In this document: one piece after another, positions 25,818-34,049 of the stretch
Numbering within the stretch: position 1 is the first letter of the stretch
Layout of the letters: each line of letters begins with the position of its first letter
Assembly (NCBI GenBank): GCA_002842875.1
Contig: PHEF01000015.1
Location: 16,503 to 80,502, forward strand
Direction: 5' to 3'
Source: Alphaproteobacteria bacterium HGW-Alphaproteobacteria-3
Lineage (GTDB): Bacteria > Pseudomonadota > Alphaproteobacteria > Parvibaculales > Parvibaculaceae
DNA length: 64,000 bases
Translations under genes and position numbers: made by a program
The notes under the pieces: generated by a model
The model's input: the letters and a program-made list of their open reading frames with translations, nothing else
Database searches by the model: none
What the model was told of the DNA's origin: nothing

Positions 25818-27338
25818 TCAGGCGTTGCCGCAGGTTTCCCTCAACAGATTTTTCTGTACCTTGCCCATGGTGTTGCGCGGCAGGCTTTCGACGAAGAGGG
25901 CGCGCTTCGGCACCTTGTAGTTCGCGACCTTGTCTTTCAGGCGCGCGATGAGGGTTGCCTCGTCGAGCAGGAACCCCTGACGCAGAACGACGACGGCGGC
26001 ACCGGCCTCGCCGAAGTCGGGATGGGGTACGCCGACGACCGCCGATTCGAGCACTTCGGGCATGTCGTCGATGAGTTCCTCGATTTCCTTCGGGTAGACA
26101 TTGAAGCCGCCGGAAATGATGAGGTCTTTCGCTCGTCCGACGAGATGGACATAGCCGTCCGCGTCGATCGTCGCAATGTCGCCGGTCTTGAACCAGCCGT
26201 CCTGTGTGAATTCCTCCGCCGATTTTTCGGGCATGCGCCAGTAACCGCGAAAGACGTTGGCGCCGCGCACCTGAAGACCGCCAACCTCGCCCGCGGCGAG
26301 CGGCACGCCCTCGTCGCTCATGACGCGCAGCTCGACGCCCGGCAAGGGAAACCCCACCGTGCCCGGCCGGCGTTCGCCTTCATAGGGGTTCGATGCATTC
26401 ATGCCGGTTTCCGTCATGCCATAGCGCTCGAGGATGGCGTGCCCTGTGCGGGCGCGGAAGTCCTCGAAGGTCTCGGCGAGAAGCGGCGCCGAGCCGGAGG
26501 TGAAGAGCCGCATGTGGGCGACGGGTTCACGGCAGAAGTCGTCGCCCGACAAAAGCCGCGTGTAGAAGGTCGGCACGCCCATGAAGGTCGTGGCGCGCGG
26601 AAATTCACAGATCACGTCTTCGCGGTCGAATTTCCGCAGCCAGATCATCTTCGCGCCCGAAAGCAGCGCGCAGTGGCAGGCGACGAAGAGGCCATGGGCG
26701 TGGAAGATGGGAAGCGCGTGCAGCAGGACGTCCGCCTCCGTGAAGCGCCATGCATCGCGAAGGGCGATACCGTTTGCGGCAAGGTTACCATGCGTGAGCA
26801 TCGCCCCTTTCGGTTTGCCCGTCGTGCCGGAGGTGTAGAGGATCGCCGCGAGATCATCGGCGCTGCAGGCGACCGGTTCATCGCGATCCGCCACACCGGC
26901 GGCGGCGTCGACAAAACTTCCGCCCGCTTCCCAGTCGAGCGTGAGGAGATGCGGCGTTCCGCGGCGCGCGCATATTTCCTTCAGCACGCTCTCCACCGAG
27001 GGATCGCAGATCACGAGGGACGGTTCGGCATTGCCGACAAGATAATCCACCTCATCCGCGCGGTAGGCCATGTTCATCGGCAGGAAGACGAAGCCGCCGC
27101 GCAGGCAGGCGAGATAGACGGCGAGCGCTTCGGGCGACTTCTCGACTTGAAGTGCGATGCGGTCTCCCCGCGCCAGCCCGAGCTGCGCAAAAAGAGCCGC
27201 ATAGCGCGCGGCCGTCGCCAGCAGATCGGCGAAGGACCAGATGCGCGGCCCGCGCGAGCGATCCGGCGCTTCGATTGCCGTGCGCGTGCGATCCTGCGGA
27301 AGGGACGCTTCGATAAGCGTGTAGAGGGACGGGCTCAT
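25818..27338 (-). CDS. Acyl-CoA synthetase, malonyl-CoA ligase (MatB)-like
   Basis: 506-residue ANL-superfamily adenylating enzyme that activates a carboxylate with ATP and CoA. The P-loop A3 motif is YTSGTTGKPKG, A5 is ERYGMTETGM, A7 is FKTGDIATID, A8 is GRAKDLIISGGFNVYPKEIE, and the catalytic Lys is in NTMGKVQKN. The spacing, the LPIFHAHGLF stretch and the ERYGMTE(T)GM-N motif fit malonate-CoA ligases best, but methylmalonate or other short acids are possible. It is convergent with the CheY-like gene, 3 bases apart. Confidence 0.85.
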   Translation of the reverse strand: MSPSLYTLIEASLPQDRTRTAIEAPDRSRGPRIWSFADLLATAARYAALFAQLGLARGDRIALQVEKSPEALAVYLACLRGGFVFLPMNMAYRADEVDYLVGNAEPSLVICDPSVESVLKEICARRGTPHLLTLDWEAGGSFVDAAAGVADRDEPVACSADDLAAILYTSGTTGKPKGAMLTHGNLAANGIALRDAWRFTEADVLLHALPIFHAHGLFVACHCALLSGAKMIWLRKFDREDVICEFPRATTFMGVPTFYTRLLSGDDFCREPVAHMRLFTSGSAPLLAETFEDFRARTGHAILERYGMTETGMNASNPYEGERRPGTVGFPLPGVELRVMSDEGVPLAAGEVGGLQVRGANVFRGYWRMPEKSAEEFTQDGWFKTGDIATIDADGYVHLVGRAKDLIISGGFNVYPKEIEELIDDMPEVLESAVVGVPHPDFGEAGAAVVVLRQGFLLDEATLIARLKDKVANYKVPKRALFVESLPRNTMGKVQKNLLRETCGNA

Positions 27339-27409
27339 TTGATCTCGCTGTCTCGGAAAGCCGATCCGCCCTTATAGCGGAGGCGGCTCCTTATCGCATC
27401 ATTCTCGCG

Positions 27410-29386
27410 CTAGCCCGCCATGTACATGTTCAGATAATGCATGTGCCGCTCGTACTGGCCGAGAAGGTCCGCGATCACCTGTTCCTTGCCGAAGCCCATG
27501 ATGTCGTAGCGCTGGCCGCCTTCGCGCAATGCCACTTCGGCGCGCCATGTGCGGTCCGGCCCCTCACGCTCGCCTTCGAGCGCGGTGACGGCGAAGCTCG
27601 GCACGGGAACGCTGCGCAATGTCACGCCATAGACAAAGACATCTTCGCCATGCGTGACGACGATGCGGGCATCGCGCTCGGCAATTTCGACTTCCGCCGA
27701 CATGCCCCGGCCGCGAATTTCCTCCGCCACCTCATTCAGCGCCGGCGCCACCGTGTCGCGCAGGAAGGCGACGGCACGTTCGCGCGTGGGCTGGTGCAGC
27801 AGCACGGCGAGCCTGTGCTTCCAGGGGATGGGCGGATGGCCCACCGCCAGGCCCGGCACCGCCTGCAGGCTCTGCTGACGGTGCGTCTCCTGCCGCAGCG
27901 CCGTGAAAAGGCCATAACAGACAACGAGCAGAATGACGGCGAGCGGAAAGCCACTCGCGATGGCACCGGTCTGCAGTGCGGCAAGACCGCCCGCGAGGAG
28001 GAGCACCGCCGCGACGGCGCCTTCCGTCAGTGCCCAGAAGACGCGCTGCCAGACCGGCGGTTCCGGCTCGCCGCCCGACGTGATGATGTCGATGACGAGG
28101 CTTCCCGAATCCGACGAGGTGACGAAGAACGTCACGACAAGGAGCGTCGCGATCGTCATGGATATGCCGGCGAAAGGCAGATGCCCGAGAAACTGGAAGA
28201 GCGCGACGGCGACATCCGCCTGCACGGCATCGACCATCTGCGCCGATCCGTCGAGCTGCATGGCGAGCGCCGTGTTGCCGAAGATCGTGAACCAGAGAAA
28301 GGTGAAGCCGGAGGGAACGAGCAACACGCCGATGACGAATTCGCGAATGGTGCGGCCGCGTGAAATGCGCGCGATGAACATGCCGACAAAAGGCGACCAG
28401 GAAATCCACCAGCCCCAGTAAAAAAGCGTCCAGCCACCGATCCACTCGTTCGGTTGATAAGCATAGAGCGTGAACGTCTTGCCGACGAGGCCGCTGATAT
28501 AGCCGCCGGTATTCTGCATCGCCGCCTGAAGCAGAAAGACCGTCGGCCCGACGGCAAGCACGAAGAGCATGAGCGCGATCGCGAGGCCGAGATTGAGTTC
28601 CGATAGACGGCGAATACCCGCATTGATGCCGGAAACGACGGAGGCCGTCGCCAGCAATGTGATGCCCGCGATGAGCATGAGCTGCACGGCGATGTCGGGT
28701 TCGATTCCGAAAAGATAATCGAGGCCGGCATTGACCTGCATGACGCCGAGGCCGAGCGAGGTCGCGACGCCGAACATGGTGCCGAAGACGGCGAAGATGT
28801 CGACCAGGTGACCGACCGGCCCGTAGATGCGTTCGCCGATCAGCGGATAGAGCGCCGAGCGGACGGTGAGCGGCAGGCCCTGCCGAAAGGAAAAATAGGC
28901 GAACGCAAGGCCCATGACGGCATAGATCGCCCAGGCATGGAGCCCCCAATGGAAGAAGGAAAGCTGCATGGCATTACGCGCGGCCTCCACCGTGCCGCCT
29001 TCGCCGACGGGCGGCGAGGCGAAATGGAGCACCGGCTCTGCCACCCCGTAGAACATGATGCCGATGCCCATGCCGGCGCTGAACAGCATGGCGAACCAGG
29101 ATGCCGTCGAAAAATCGGGCGAGGAATCGTCGGGGCCGAGCTTGATCGCGCCCATGGAACTCGCCGCGACGCCGATGGCGAAGACAAGAAACGTCGCCAC
29201 CGCCGCGACATAGAACCAACCCATCTCGTGGACGATCCATGACTGGATCGCGGCAAAAACGATGGCGGCGTCGTCGGGATCGCGAACGACCAGGAGAAGC
29301 GCCGTGAAGATCAGCGCCGCGGAACCGGCAAATACGGGCACGTTCGCCTGAAAAAAGCGCGGCTTCTTCTCTTCCGTACCGGCCAT
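27410..29386 (-). CDS. BCCT family choline/betaine transporter
   Basis: 658-residue secondary transporter with the twelve-helix BCCT fold. GMGIGIMFYGVAEPVLHF is the signature in TM3-4, and FHWGLHAWAIYAVMGLAFAY and WTLFYWGWWISWSPFVGMFIARISRGRTIREF are the conserved aromatic box regions. The long C-terminal cytosolic tail (about 140 residues) resembles BetT, whose tail senses osmotic state. The likely substrate is choline or glycine betaine, driven by H+ or Na+. The ATG at 29386 follows a GGGAGA Shine-Dalgarno; an in-frame start at 29416 is less likely. Confidence 0.93.
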   Translation of the reverse strand: MAGTEEKKPRFFQANVPVFAGSAALIFTALLLVVRDPDDAAIVFAAIQSWIVHEMGWFYVAAVATFLVFAIGVAASSMGAIKLGPDDSSPDFSTASWFAMLFSAGMGIGIMFYGVAEPVLHFASPPVGEGGTVEAARNAMQLSFFHWGLHAWAIYAVMGLAFAYFSFRQGLPLTVRSALYPLIGERIYGPVGHLVDIFAVFGTMFGVATSLGLGVMQVNAGLDYLFGIEPDIAVQLMLIAGITLLATASVVSGINAGIRRLSELNLGLAIALMLFVLAVGPTVFLLQAAMQNTGGYISGLVGKTFTLYAYQPNEWIGGWTLFYWGWWISWSPFVGMFIARISRGRTIREFVIGVLLVPSGFTFLWFTIFGNTALAMQLDGSAQMVDAVQADVAVALFQFLGHLPFAGISMTIATLLVVTFFVTSSDSGSLVIDIITSGGEPEPPVWQRVFWALTEGAVAAVLLLAGGLAALQTGAIASGFPLAVILLVVCYGLFTALRQETHRQQSLQAVPGLAVGHPPIPWKHRLAVLLHQPTRERAVAFLRDTVAPALNEVAEEIRGRGMSAEVEIAERDARIVVTHGEDVFVYGVTLRSVPVPSFAVTALEGEREGPDRTWRAEVALREGGQRYDIMGFGKEQVIADLLGQYERHMHYLNMYMAG

Positions 29387-29596
29387 CCGCCGTCTCCCTT
29401 CGATGAGTGCGCGCAAAAAGAACGCATTGGCGGCGAAGGAGATCGCCGCGCTTCCGACTGTGGTTATGTGATTTCACGGGCAGCATCGCATAACTGACGC
29501 CAGGGACCAAGCCGCGTGGCATGACCCGTTCCCCTGCGAGCGCCGCCGGGTTAGGCTCACCGCATCCGGCTGGGGGCCGAAGCTGGGAGACAATTC

Positions 29597-30217
29597 ATGC
29601 GCATCGTCTTTTTTGCGGCGCTTTTCGCCATCGCCGCCTCCGCATTGCCGGCGCGATCGGCCGTGCTGACGCCACCCGAGATCGGATATAGCGCGACACG
29701 CATTGTGAACACCGGCGGCAACGAGATTTCCGGCAAGCTCTATTCGCAGGACCGGAACGAGAGATGGGAAATGTCGGTGCAGGGCATGCGCCAGGTTTCC
29801 ATTCTGCAGCACGACGCGGGACGCGCTTTTCTCTACATGCCGGACATGAACATGGCGATGACGATGAATACAGCCGACGCAGAGAAGTATGGCGTCAGCG
29901 GCATTTTCACCGGCATCGAAGCGGAAGAGGCCGGAAGGGATAACGTCAATGGCGAAGGGACGACGCGCTATCGCATTGCACCAAACCCGAAGAACGGCAA
30001 CACCGAAGCGATGTTGTGGATTACCGATGACGGAATTCCGGTGAAGGCAGAGGGCCAGGGCTCGCAGGGCACCTTCTCGATGGAACTGAAGGACCTGAAG
30101 CGCGGGCCGCAGGAGGCCTCGCTCTTCCGGCTTCCCGATGGCGTGACGCCGATGACCATGCCGGCGGGCCTGCCCGGAATGATGCAAGGCCGAATGCCGC
30201 CCATGCCGGCGCGCTAA
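29597..30217 (+). CDS. Exported DUF4412-like protein
   Basis: 206 residues with a cleavable signal peptide (MRIVFFAALFAIAASALPARS). The mature domain has alternating strands with RNERWEMSVQG, RAFLYMPDMNMAM, and AMLWITDDGIPVKAEG, like DUF4412/LolA-type beta-sheet proteins that bind lipids. The methionine-rich MPDMNMAMTM and C-terminal PGMMQGRMPPMPAR are notable and could bind metal. Periplasmic; function unknown. Confidence 0.78.
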   Translation: MRIVFFAALFAIAASALPARSAVLTPPEIGYSATRIVNTGGNEISGKLYSQDRNERWEMSVQGMRQVSILQHDAGRAFLYMPDMNMAMTMNTADAEKYGVSGIFTGIEAEEAGRDNVNGEGTTRYRIAPNPKNGNTEAMLWITDDGIPVKAEGQGSQGTFSMELKDLKRGPQEASLFRLPDGVTPMTMPAGLPGMMQGRMPPMPAR

Positions 30218-30246
30218 CGCACGCGGACCGGTTCAGGCAGACCGGC

Positions 30247-30342
30247 TCAGGCGAGAATCGCCCCTGCCGCTATGACAAGGAAGACAAGCGTGCCAAGCAA
30301 CAGGCCGAGAAGGCCAGCAGCGGCGTGTTGTAATACCGGCAT
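30247..30342 (-). CDS. 31-residue small membrane protein
   Basis: Short reading frame, MPVLQHAAAG start, one hydrophobic helix rich in Leu, Ala, Val and Gly, ending ILA. A near-perfect AGGAGG lies five bases before the ATG (complement of 30348-30353), the best ribosome site in this neighbourhood. It sits alone in the 231-base gap between the DUF4412-like gene and the DsbA-like gene. Too short for similarity evidence; the case rests on the ribosome site and hydrophobic pattern. Confidence 0.55.
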   Translation of the reverse strand: MPVLQHAAAGLLGLLLGTLVFLVIAAGAILA

Positions 30343-30448
30343 TTTCCCCTCCTGGGTCCGCTTCCCGGTTCCGTCGAACAAGGATCGTCGTCAGGTGTGA
30401 AATCTGCCTTAACGGGGGAATGCCCGCATGACCCGTTTGGGCCATGCG

Positions 30449-31762
30449 TCAGCGGTTCGCCGTCATGACTTCGAGAATGTCCTGCTCGAGTGCCCAGAAG
30501 CGATCTTGCCCCCAATGGGCGGGCATCCCGTCGACACGGAAGGTGGGCGCGCCCCAGAGACCCGCATCGAAGAGCGCCTTGCGGTTTTCCTCCGCCGCCT
30601 GCTGCCAGCTGCCGTCTGCAAGCGCTTCCTTAACCACGCCGGCAGAAAGTCCCGCGCGCGCCGCGACGCCGATCAGTCCTTCGTCGTTCGAAATGTCGAT
30701 GCCGTCGGCGAAGACGGCGCGGCAGCCGAGCTCGGCAAAGGCCTCGCCCCGCCCGAGCGGAATTGCGTGGTGGATGACGGCGAGAGCGCGCGCCGCGCCG
30801 CTGCCAACCGAGTCGACCACGCGGCCGAAGGGCAGACCGGCGCGATCCGCCTCACGCTTCGTATCGAGGACGATGTAGAAGCGCTTGGTGCGGGGCACGG
30901 GCAGGCCGCGCATGACCATCGGCAGGATGAAGCGCAGCCGGAGTTCGGCATTGTAGTGATGCGCGAGCTTCAGCATGCGCGGCACCGCGATCCAGGAATA
31001 GGGACTGCGGAACGAAAACCAGAAGTCGATGACCGGGCGATGCGCGCTCTCCGGCACCGGGCCGAGCTTCAGGTCGCGGTAAGGCGCGAGAGGCGGCGTA
31101 CCGGCGGGTGCCTTGTCGAACCCCATACCGGCAAGGCGCTCCTCCAGATGGTTCAGCCTGTCGATGCCCCAGTACCATTCGCCTTCGAACGAGAACATCG
31201 CACTCAGGTAATGGCCGAGTTTCCGGCGCTTCGCCGTGCCGCTCTTCAGGGCGCGCTGCGTCTCCCGCGCGGAGGCGACACCGTGGTTCTCGATGAGCCG
31301 GCCGATGACGGCGGCGTCATGCGCGAAGAGAGCGCGGCCCGCCTCCACCGCCAGTTCCGCGAATTTGCCCTTGCGCAGCGCCGCGGCGAGCAGCGCATTC
31401 ACGCGCGCGACTTCGCGCGCTTCGGGGCGGGCAGCGCCTGCCGGAAACTCGACGCCATATTCGCGAGCGACACGCGCCGCGTCACGCAACGCATAGCTCT
31501 TCAACAGATCGTATTCGGGGGCGGCCGCTTCGTCCGGCGGCGCAACCAGAGAGATGTCGAGGGCGATGCCATAGCGCGCGGCAAGCGGCGCCAGCATCTG
31601 CACCGCAAGATGGCTGTAGGGATCGTCGGCCTGGTGGAAATAGTGAACGACCGGCTTTCCGCCGCCGAGGCGCCGCCTGAAGGCATGGAGCGCGCGGCGC
31701 GTGTCACGCAAGCCCCGGCTCGTCAGAAGCGCGGACAAGTTACGTCCTATGAGCGCCTTCAT
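30449..31762 (-). CDS. Tandem DsbA-like / HCCA isomerase-type oxidoreductase
   Basis: 437 residues made of two thioredoxin-fold DsbA/kappa-GST-like units. The first begins at VVHYFHQADDPYSHLAVQ and the second at PVIDFWFSFRSPYSWIAVPR, the signature of 2-hydroxychromene-2-carboxylate isomerases. No CXXC is present, so this is not a disulfide oxidase; Ser and Tyr in S-P-Y-S take that place. GVVKEALADGSW and WGAPTFRVDGMPAHWGQDR close the second unit. It may isomerise a glutathione-linked or aromatic intermediate. A palindrome-bearing promoter lies upstream (31800-31826). Confidence 0.85.
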   Translation of the reverse strand: MKALIGRNLSALLTSRGLRDTRRALHAFRRRLGGGKPVVHYFHQADDPYSHLAVQMLAPLAARYGIALDISLVAPPDEAAAPEYDLLKSYALRDAARVAREYGVEFPAGAARPEAREVARVNALLAAALRKGKFAELAVEAGRALFAHDAAVIGRLIENHGVASARETQRALKSGTAKRRKLGHYLSAMFSFEGEWYWGIDRLNHLEERLAGMGFDKAPAGTPPLAPYRDLKLGPVPESAHRPVIDFWFSFRSPYSWIAVPRMLKLAHHYNAELRLRFILPMVMRGLPVPRTKRFYIVLDTKREADRAGLPFGRVVDSVGSGAARALAVIHHAIPLGRGEAFAELGCRAVFADGIDISNDEGLIGVAARAGLSAGVVKEALADGSWQQAAEENRKALFDAGLWGAPTFRVDGMPAHWGQDRFWALEQDILEVMTANR

Positions 31763-31799
31763 GGTTCGTTCCTCCCTGCCCGCTTCGACCCTGAAATCG

Positions 31800-31826
31800 A
31801 GTATATAATGACACTATTAATGTCAA
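31800..31826 (-). promoter_or_regulatory. Sigma70-like promoter with embedded palindromic operator
   Basis: On the minus strand TTGACA (31826-31821) and TATACT (31805-31800) are spaced 15 bases, in an A/T-rich patch 38 bases before the DsbA-like gene. A 17-bp inverted repeat tgaca-N7-tgtca (31809-31825) overlaps the -35 and spacer, as a repressor operator would. No regulator gene is adjacent. Confidence 0.6.
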
Positions 31827-31873
31827 ATATTTGCGCGAGAGGCGCGCCCGAAAGGGACGGCGGCTGGGGGAAC

Positions 31874-31947
31874 TGGAGCGGGTGAAGGGAATCGAACCCT
31901 CGTCGTAAGCTTGGGAAGCTTCTGCTCTACCATTGAGCTACACCCGC
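31874..31947 (-). tRNA. tRNA-Gly (anticodon CCC)
   Basis: Complete cloverleaf on the minus strand. The acceptor GCGGGTG pairs with CACCCGC, D-arm TAGCTCAATGGTAGAGC, anticodon loop TTCCCAA flanked by GAAGC and GCTTA, T-arm GAGGGTTCGATTCCCTT. The CCA end is encoded. The loop places CCC at 34-36, as in E. coli glyU. The outermost anticodon-stem pair is a G-A mismatch. It sits alone, between two minus-strand genes. Confidence 0.96.
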
Positions 31948-31991
31948 CCGGTCCCGACTAGTTACGTTTTCGGCGGGATTTTCGCAAGGGG

Positions 31992-33011
31992 CTACCAGCG
32001 GTTGCGGACCTCCTCTGCGAAGCCGAGAAGCTCCTTCACCTCGATCCGGCGCCCGTCGTCGAGGACGGCCACGCCCGAAAAGCGCCCGAAAACCTGATGC
32101 TGGATCGAACGCAAGAGCTTCAGGTCCACCGCGCTGTGACGATCGACGATCGGCTCGAAACGCATTTCGAAGCGGCCATCATTGCTGGTGAAGGACCAGG
32201 GCGCGTCAACGAACGTGCCGGGCGGGATGTTGAAGGTCACCTGGTCGAACTTGTGGGCCTTGCCGTCGAAGAAAATCATGTTCTCGGAGGCGGCTGAGGT
32301 GTCGCCAAAGCCATAGCCGATGTTGAAGCCGAAGGGTTTTCCTTCCGCCATGCCCGAGGCCGAGCCCCAGTACCAGACATTGTCCCAGGTCCAGACGCCG
32401 CGCCCCCAGTCGAGAACGCCGAAAGCGGAAGAAGGCTCGAAGGCGAAATGTTCGCCGCCGACCGAGACGCTGCCCGTGGCAGGCATGCAGTTGATCTTCT
32501 GGTTGTAATAGAAGGCATGCGGCGCACCGGCGAAGGGCGTTGCGATGACCATGCGGTCCATCGGCGGCTGACTGAGGAAAAGGTCCGCCTTGAGGCCGCG
32601 CCCCTTGGCAAATCCCGGACAATCGACAGTGAGGTGGCGTCCGCCCCGCTCATGGCGGAAGGTCAGGCCGATCCTGGGGTGGTGCTGGAGGACGTCGCCG
32701 CTGTCGGCGCTTTGCGGCAGCTTCATGCGTCCGCGCGGCAGGAGGGTGACGATGCTTTCCTCCGTCGCCTGCGGTTTCTCGAAGTCGAACCAGGTGGCGC
32801 CGAGGAGCCCCATATAGCCATTATCGGCGACGACACAGGAAAAGCCGTAGCGCCCGGCCAGCACGCAGTAGTAGTCCCATTCCTTGATGCGATACCAGGG
32901 GGCGCCGATCGCGGCGCGGTTGTAGCGCCGGACCTCGCGCCGCGCCCAGCCCGCCTCGGCGAGGCGGCCCGTCGCATCCAGAAGATCGCCCCCGGTCAAT
33001 TCATGCTGCAT
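31992..33011 (-). CDS. DUF2804 family protein
   Basis: 339 residues, no signal peptide or membrane helix. The family pattern is seen in sequence: KEWDYYCV, GYMGLLGATWFDFE, YYNQKINCMPA.G, GVLDWGRGVWTW, and FGFNIGYGFGD. The repeated aromatic beta strands suggest a lipocalin-like or jelly-roll fold related to hydroxyneurosporene-synthase-like proteins, recalled not searched. Function unknown. Start at ATG 33011 (MQHELTGGD); a longer in-frame extension overlaps the radical SAM gene and is rejected. Confidence 0.85.
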   Translation of the reverse strand: MQHELTGGDLLDATGRLAEAGWARREVRRYNRAAIGAPWYRIKEWDYYCVLAGRYGFSCVVADNGYMGLLGATWFDFEKPQATEESIVTLLPRGRMKLPQSADSGDVLQHHPRIGLTFRHERGGRHLTVDCPGFAKGRGLKADLFLSQPPMDRMVIATPFAGAPHAFYYNQKINCMPATGSVSVGGEHFAFEPSSAFGVLDWGRGVWTWDNVWYWGSASGMAEGKPFGFNIGYGFGDTSAASENMIFFDGKAHKFDQVTFNIPPGTFVDAPWSFTSNDGRFEMRFEPIVDRHSAVDLKLLRSIQHQVFGRFSGVAVLDDGRRIEVKELLGFAEEVRNRW

Positions 33012-33095
33012 GGCCGCCCCCCTTTTTGCGTGAAGACTACCAATCCTCCCGGATTTGTGAATGGCCAAGACCCATCGCGGTGCTAGTTTTCGGCC

Positions 33096-34049
33096 ATGAA
33101 CGACGCAACGCCGATCAAATTCACGCATCCGGACTTCACCGCCAAGGGCGAGGCGCGGGCCTCCGTCTCCTTCCGGCATCTGGAAACGCTCTGGATCAAC
33201 ACGGGCACGCTCTGCAACATCGAGTGCGTCAACTGCTATATCCAGTCGAGCCCGACGGAAGACCGCCTCGTCTATTTCACGGCGGCGGACGCGGCGCGGC
33301 TCTTCGACGAAGCCGCGTCGATCGCGGCGGAGGGCGGGCACCCCTTGCCGGAGATCGGCTTCACCGGCGGCGAACCCTTCATGAACCCGGACATGCTGAC
33401 CATGACGGAGGATGCGCTGGCGCGCGGTCATGAAGTGCTCATCCTCACCAATGCGATGCAGCCGATGATGCGGCCGAAAGTGAAGCAGGGCCTGGTCTCG
33501 CTTCGCGAGAGATTCGGCGATGCGCTGAAACTCCGGGTGAGCGTCGACCATCACACCGAAGCGCTGCACGACGCCGAGCGCGGGAAAGGCAGTTTCGCAA
33601 AGGCGATCGAAGGATTGCGCTGGCTTGCCGCCAATGGATTCGCGCTCGCCATTGCCGGGCGCACGATCTCGGGCGAGACGGAAGCCGACGAGCGCGCGGG
33701 CTATGCCGTCTTCCTCGCTCGCGAGGGCATCGCGCTCGACGCGGACGACCCTTCCGCGCTCCTTCTCTTTCCCGAGATGGACGAGCGGGCGGAAGTGCCG
33801 GAAATCACGACGGCCTGCTGGGACATCCTGCACAAGAACCCGGCCGACATGATGTGTGCGACGAGCCGCATGGCCGTGAAGCGGAAAGGCGCGGCGGCGC
33901 CGGTGCTCGTCGCCTGCACGCTGCTGCCGGACGACCCGCAGTTCGAAATGGGACAGACGATCCGCGAAAGCCTCTCACCAGTGAAACTCAACCACCCGCA
34001 TTGCGCGAAATTCTGCGTCCTCGGCGGCGCGAGCTGCTCGACCGGTTAG
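33096..34049 (+). CDS. Radical SAM protein with cysteine-rich C-terminus
   Basis: 317-residue radical S-adenosylmethionine enzyme. The CxxxCxxC cluster motif is CNIECVNC (Cys40, 44, 47), followed by EIGFTGGEPFMN for SAM binding. The last 85 residues hold six more cysteines (TACW, MMCATS, VACTLL, HPHCAKFC, GASC), enough for an auxiliary iron-sulfur cluster of SPASM/Twitch kind, though spacing differs from textbook SPASM. The substrate is unknown and no precursor-peptide gene was found alongside. It is divergent from DUF2804 and its stop overlaps by four bases the convergent hydroxyacid dehydrogenase. Confidence 0.87.
   Translation: MNDATPIKFTHPDFTAKGEARASVSFRHLETLWINTGTLCNIECVNCYIQSSPTEDRLVYFTAADAARLFDEAASIAAEGGHPLPEIGFTGGEPFMNPDMLTMTEDALARGHEVLILTNAMQPMMRPKVKQGLVSLRERFGDALKLRVSVDHHTEALHDAERGKGSFAKAIEGLRWLAANGFALAIAGRTISGETEADERAGYAVFLAREGIALDADDPSALLLFPEMDERAEVPEITTACWDILHKNPADMMCATSRMAVKRKGAAAPVLVACTLLPDDPQFEMGQTIRESLSPVKLNHPHCAKFCVLGGASCSTG

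Noticed and set aside
33012..33833. N-terminal extension of the DUF2804 gene
   Set aside because: It would overlap the radical SAM gene on the other strand; the DUF2804 pattern begins at ATG 33011.
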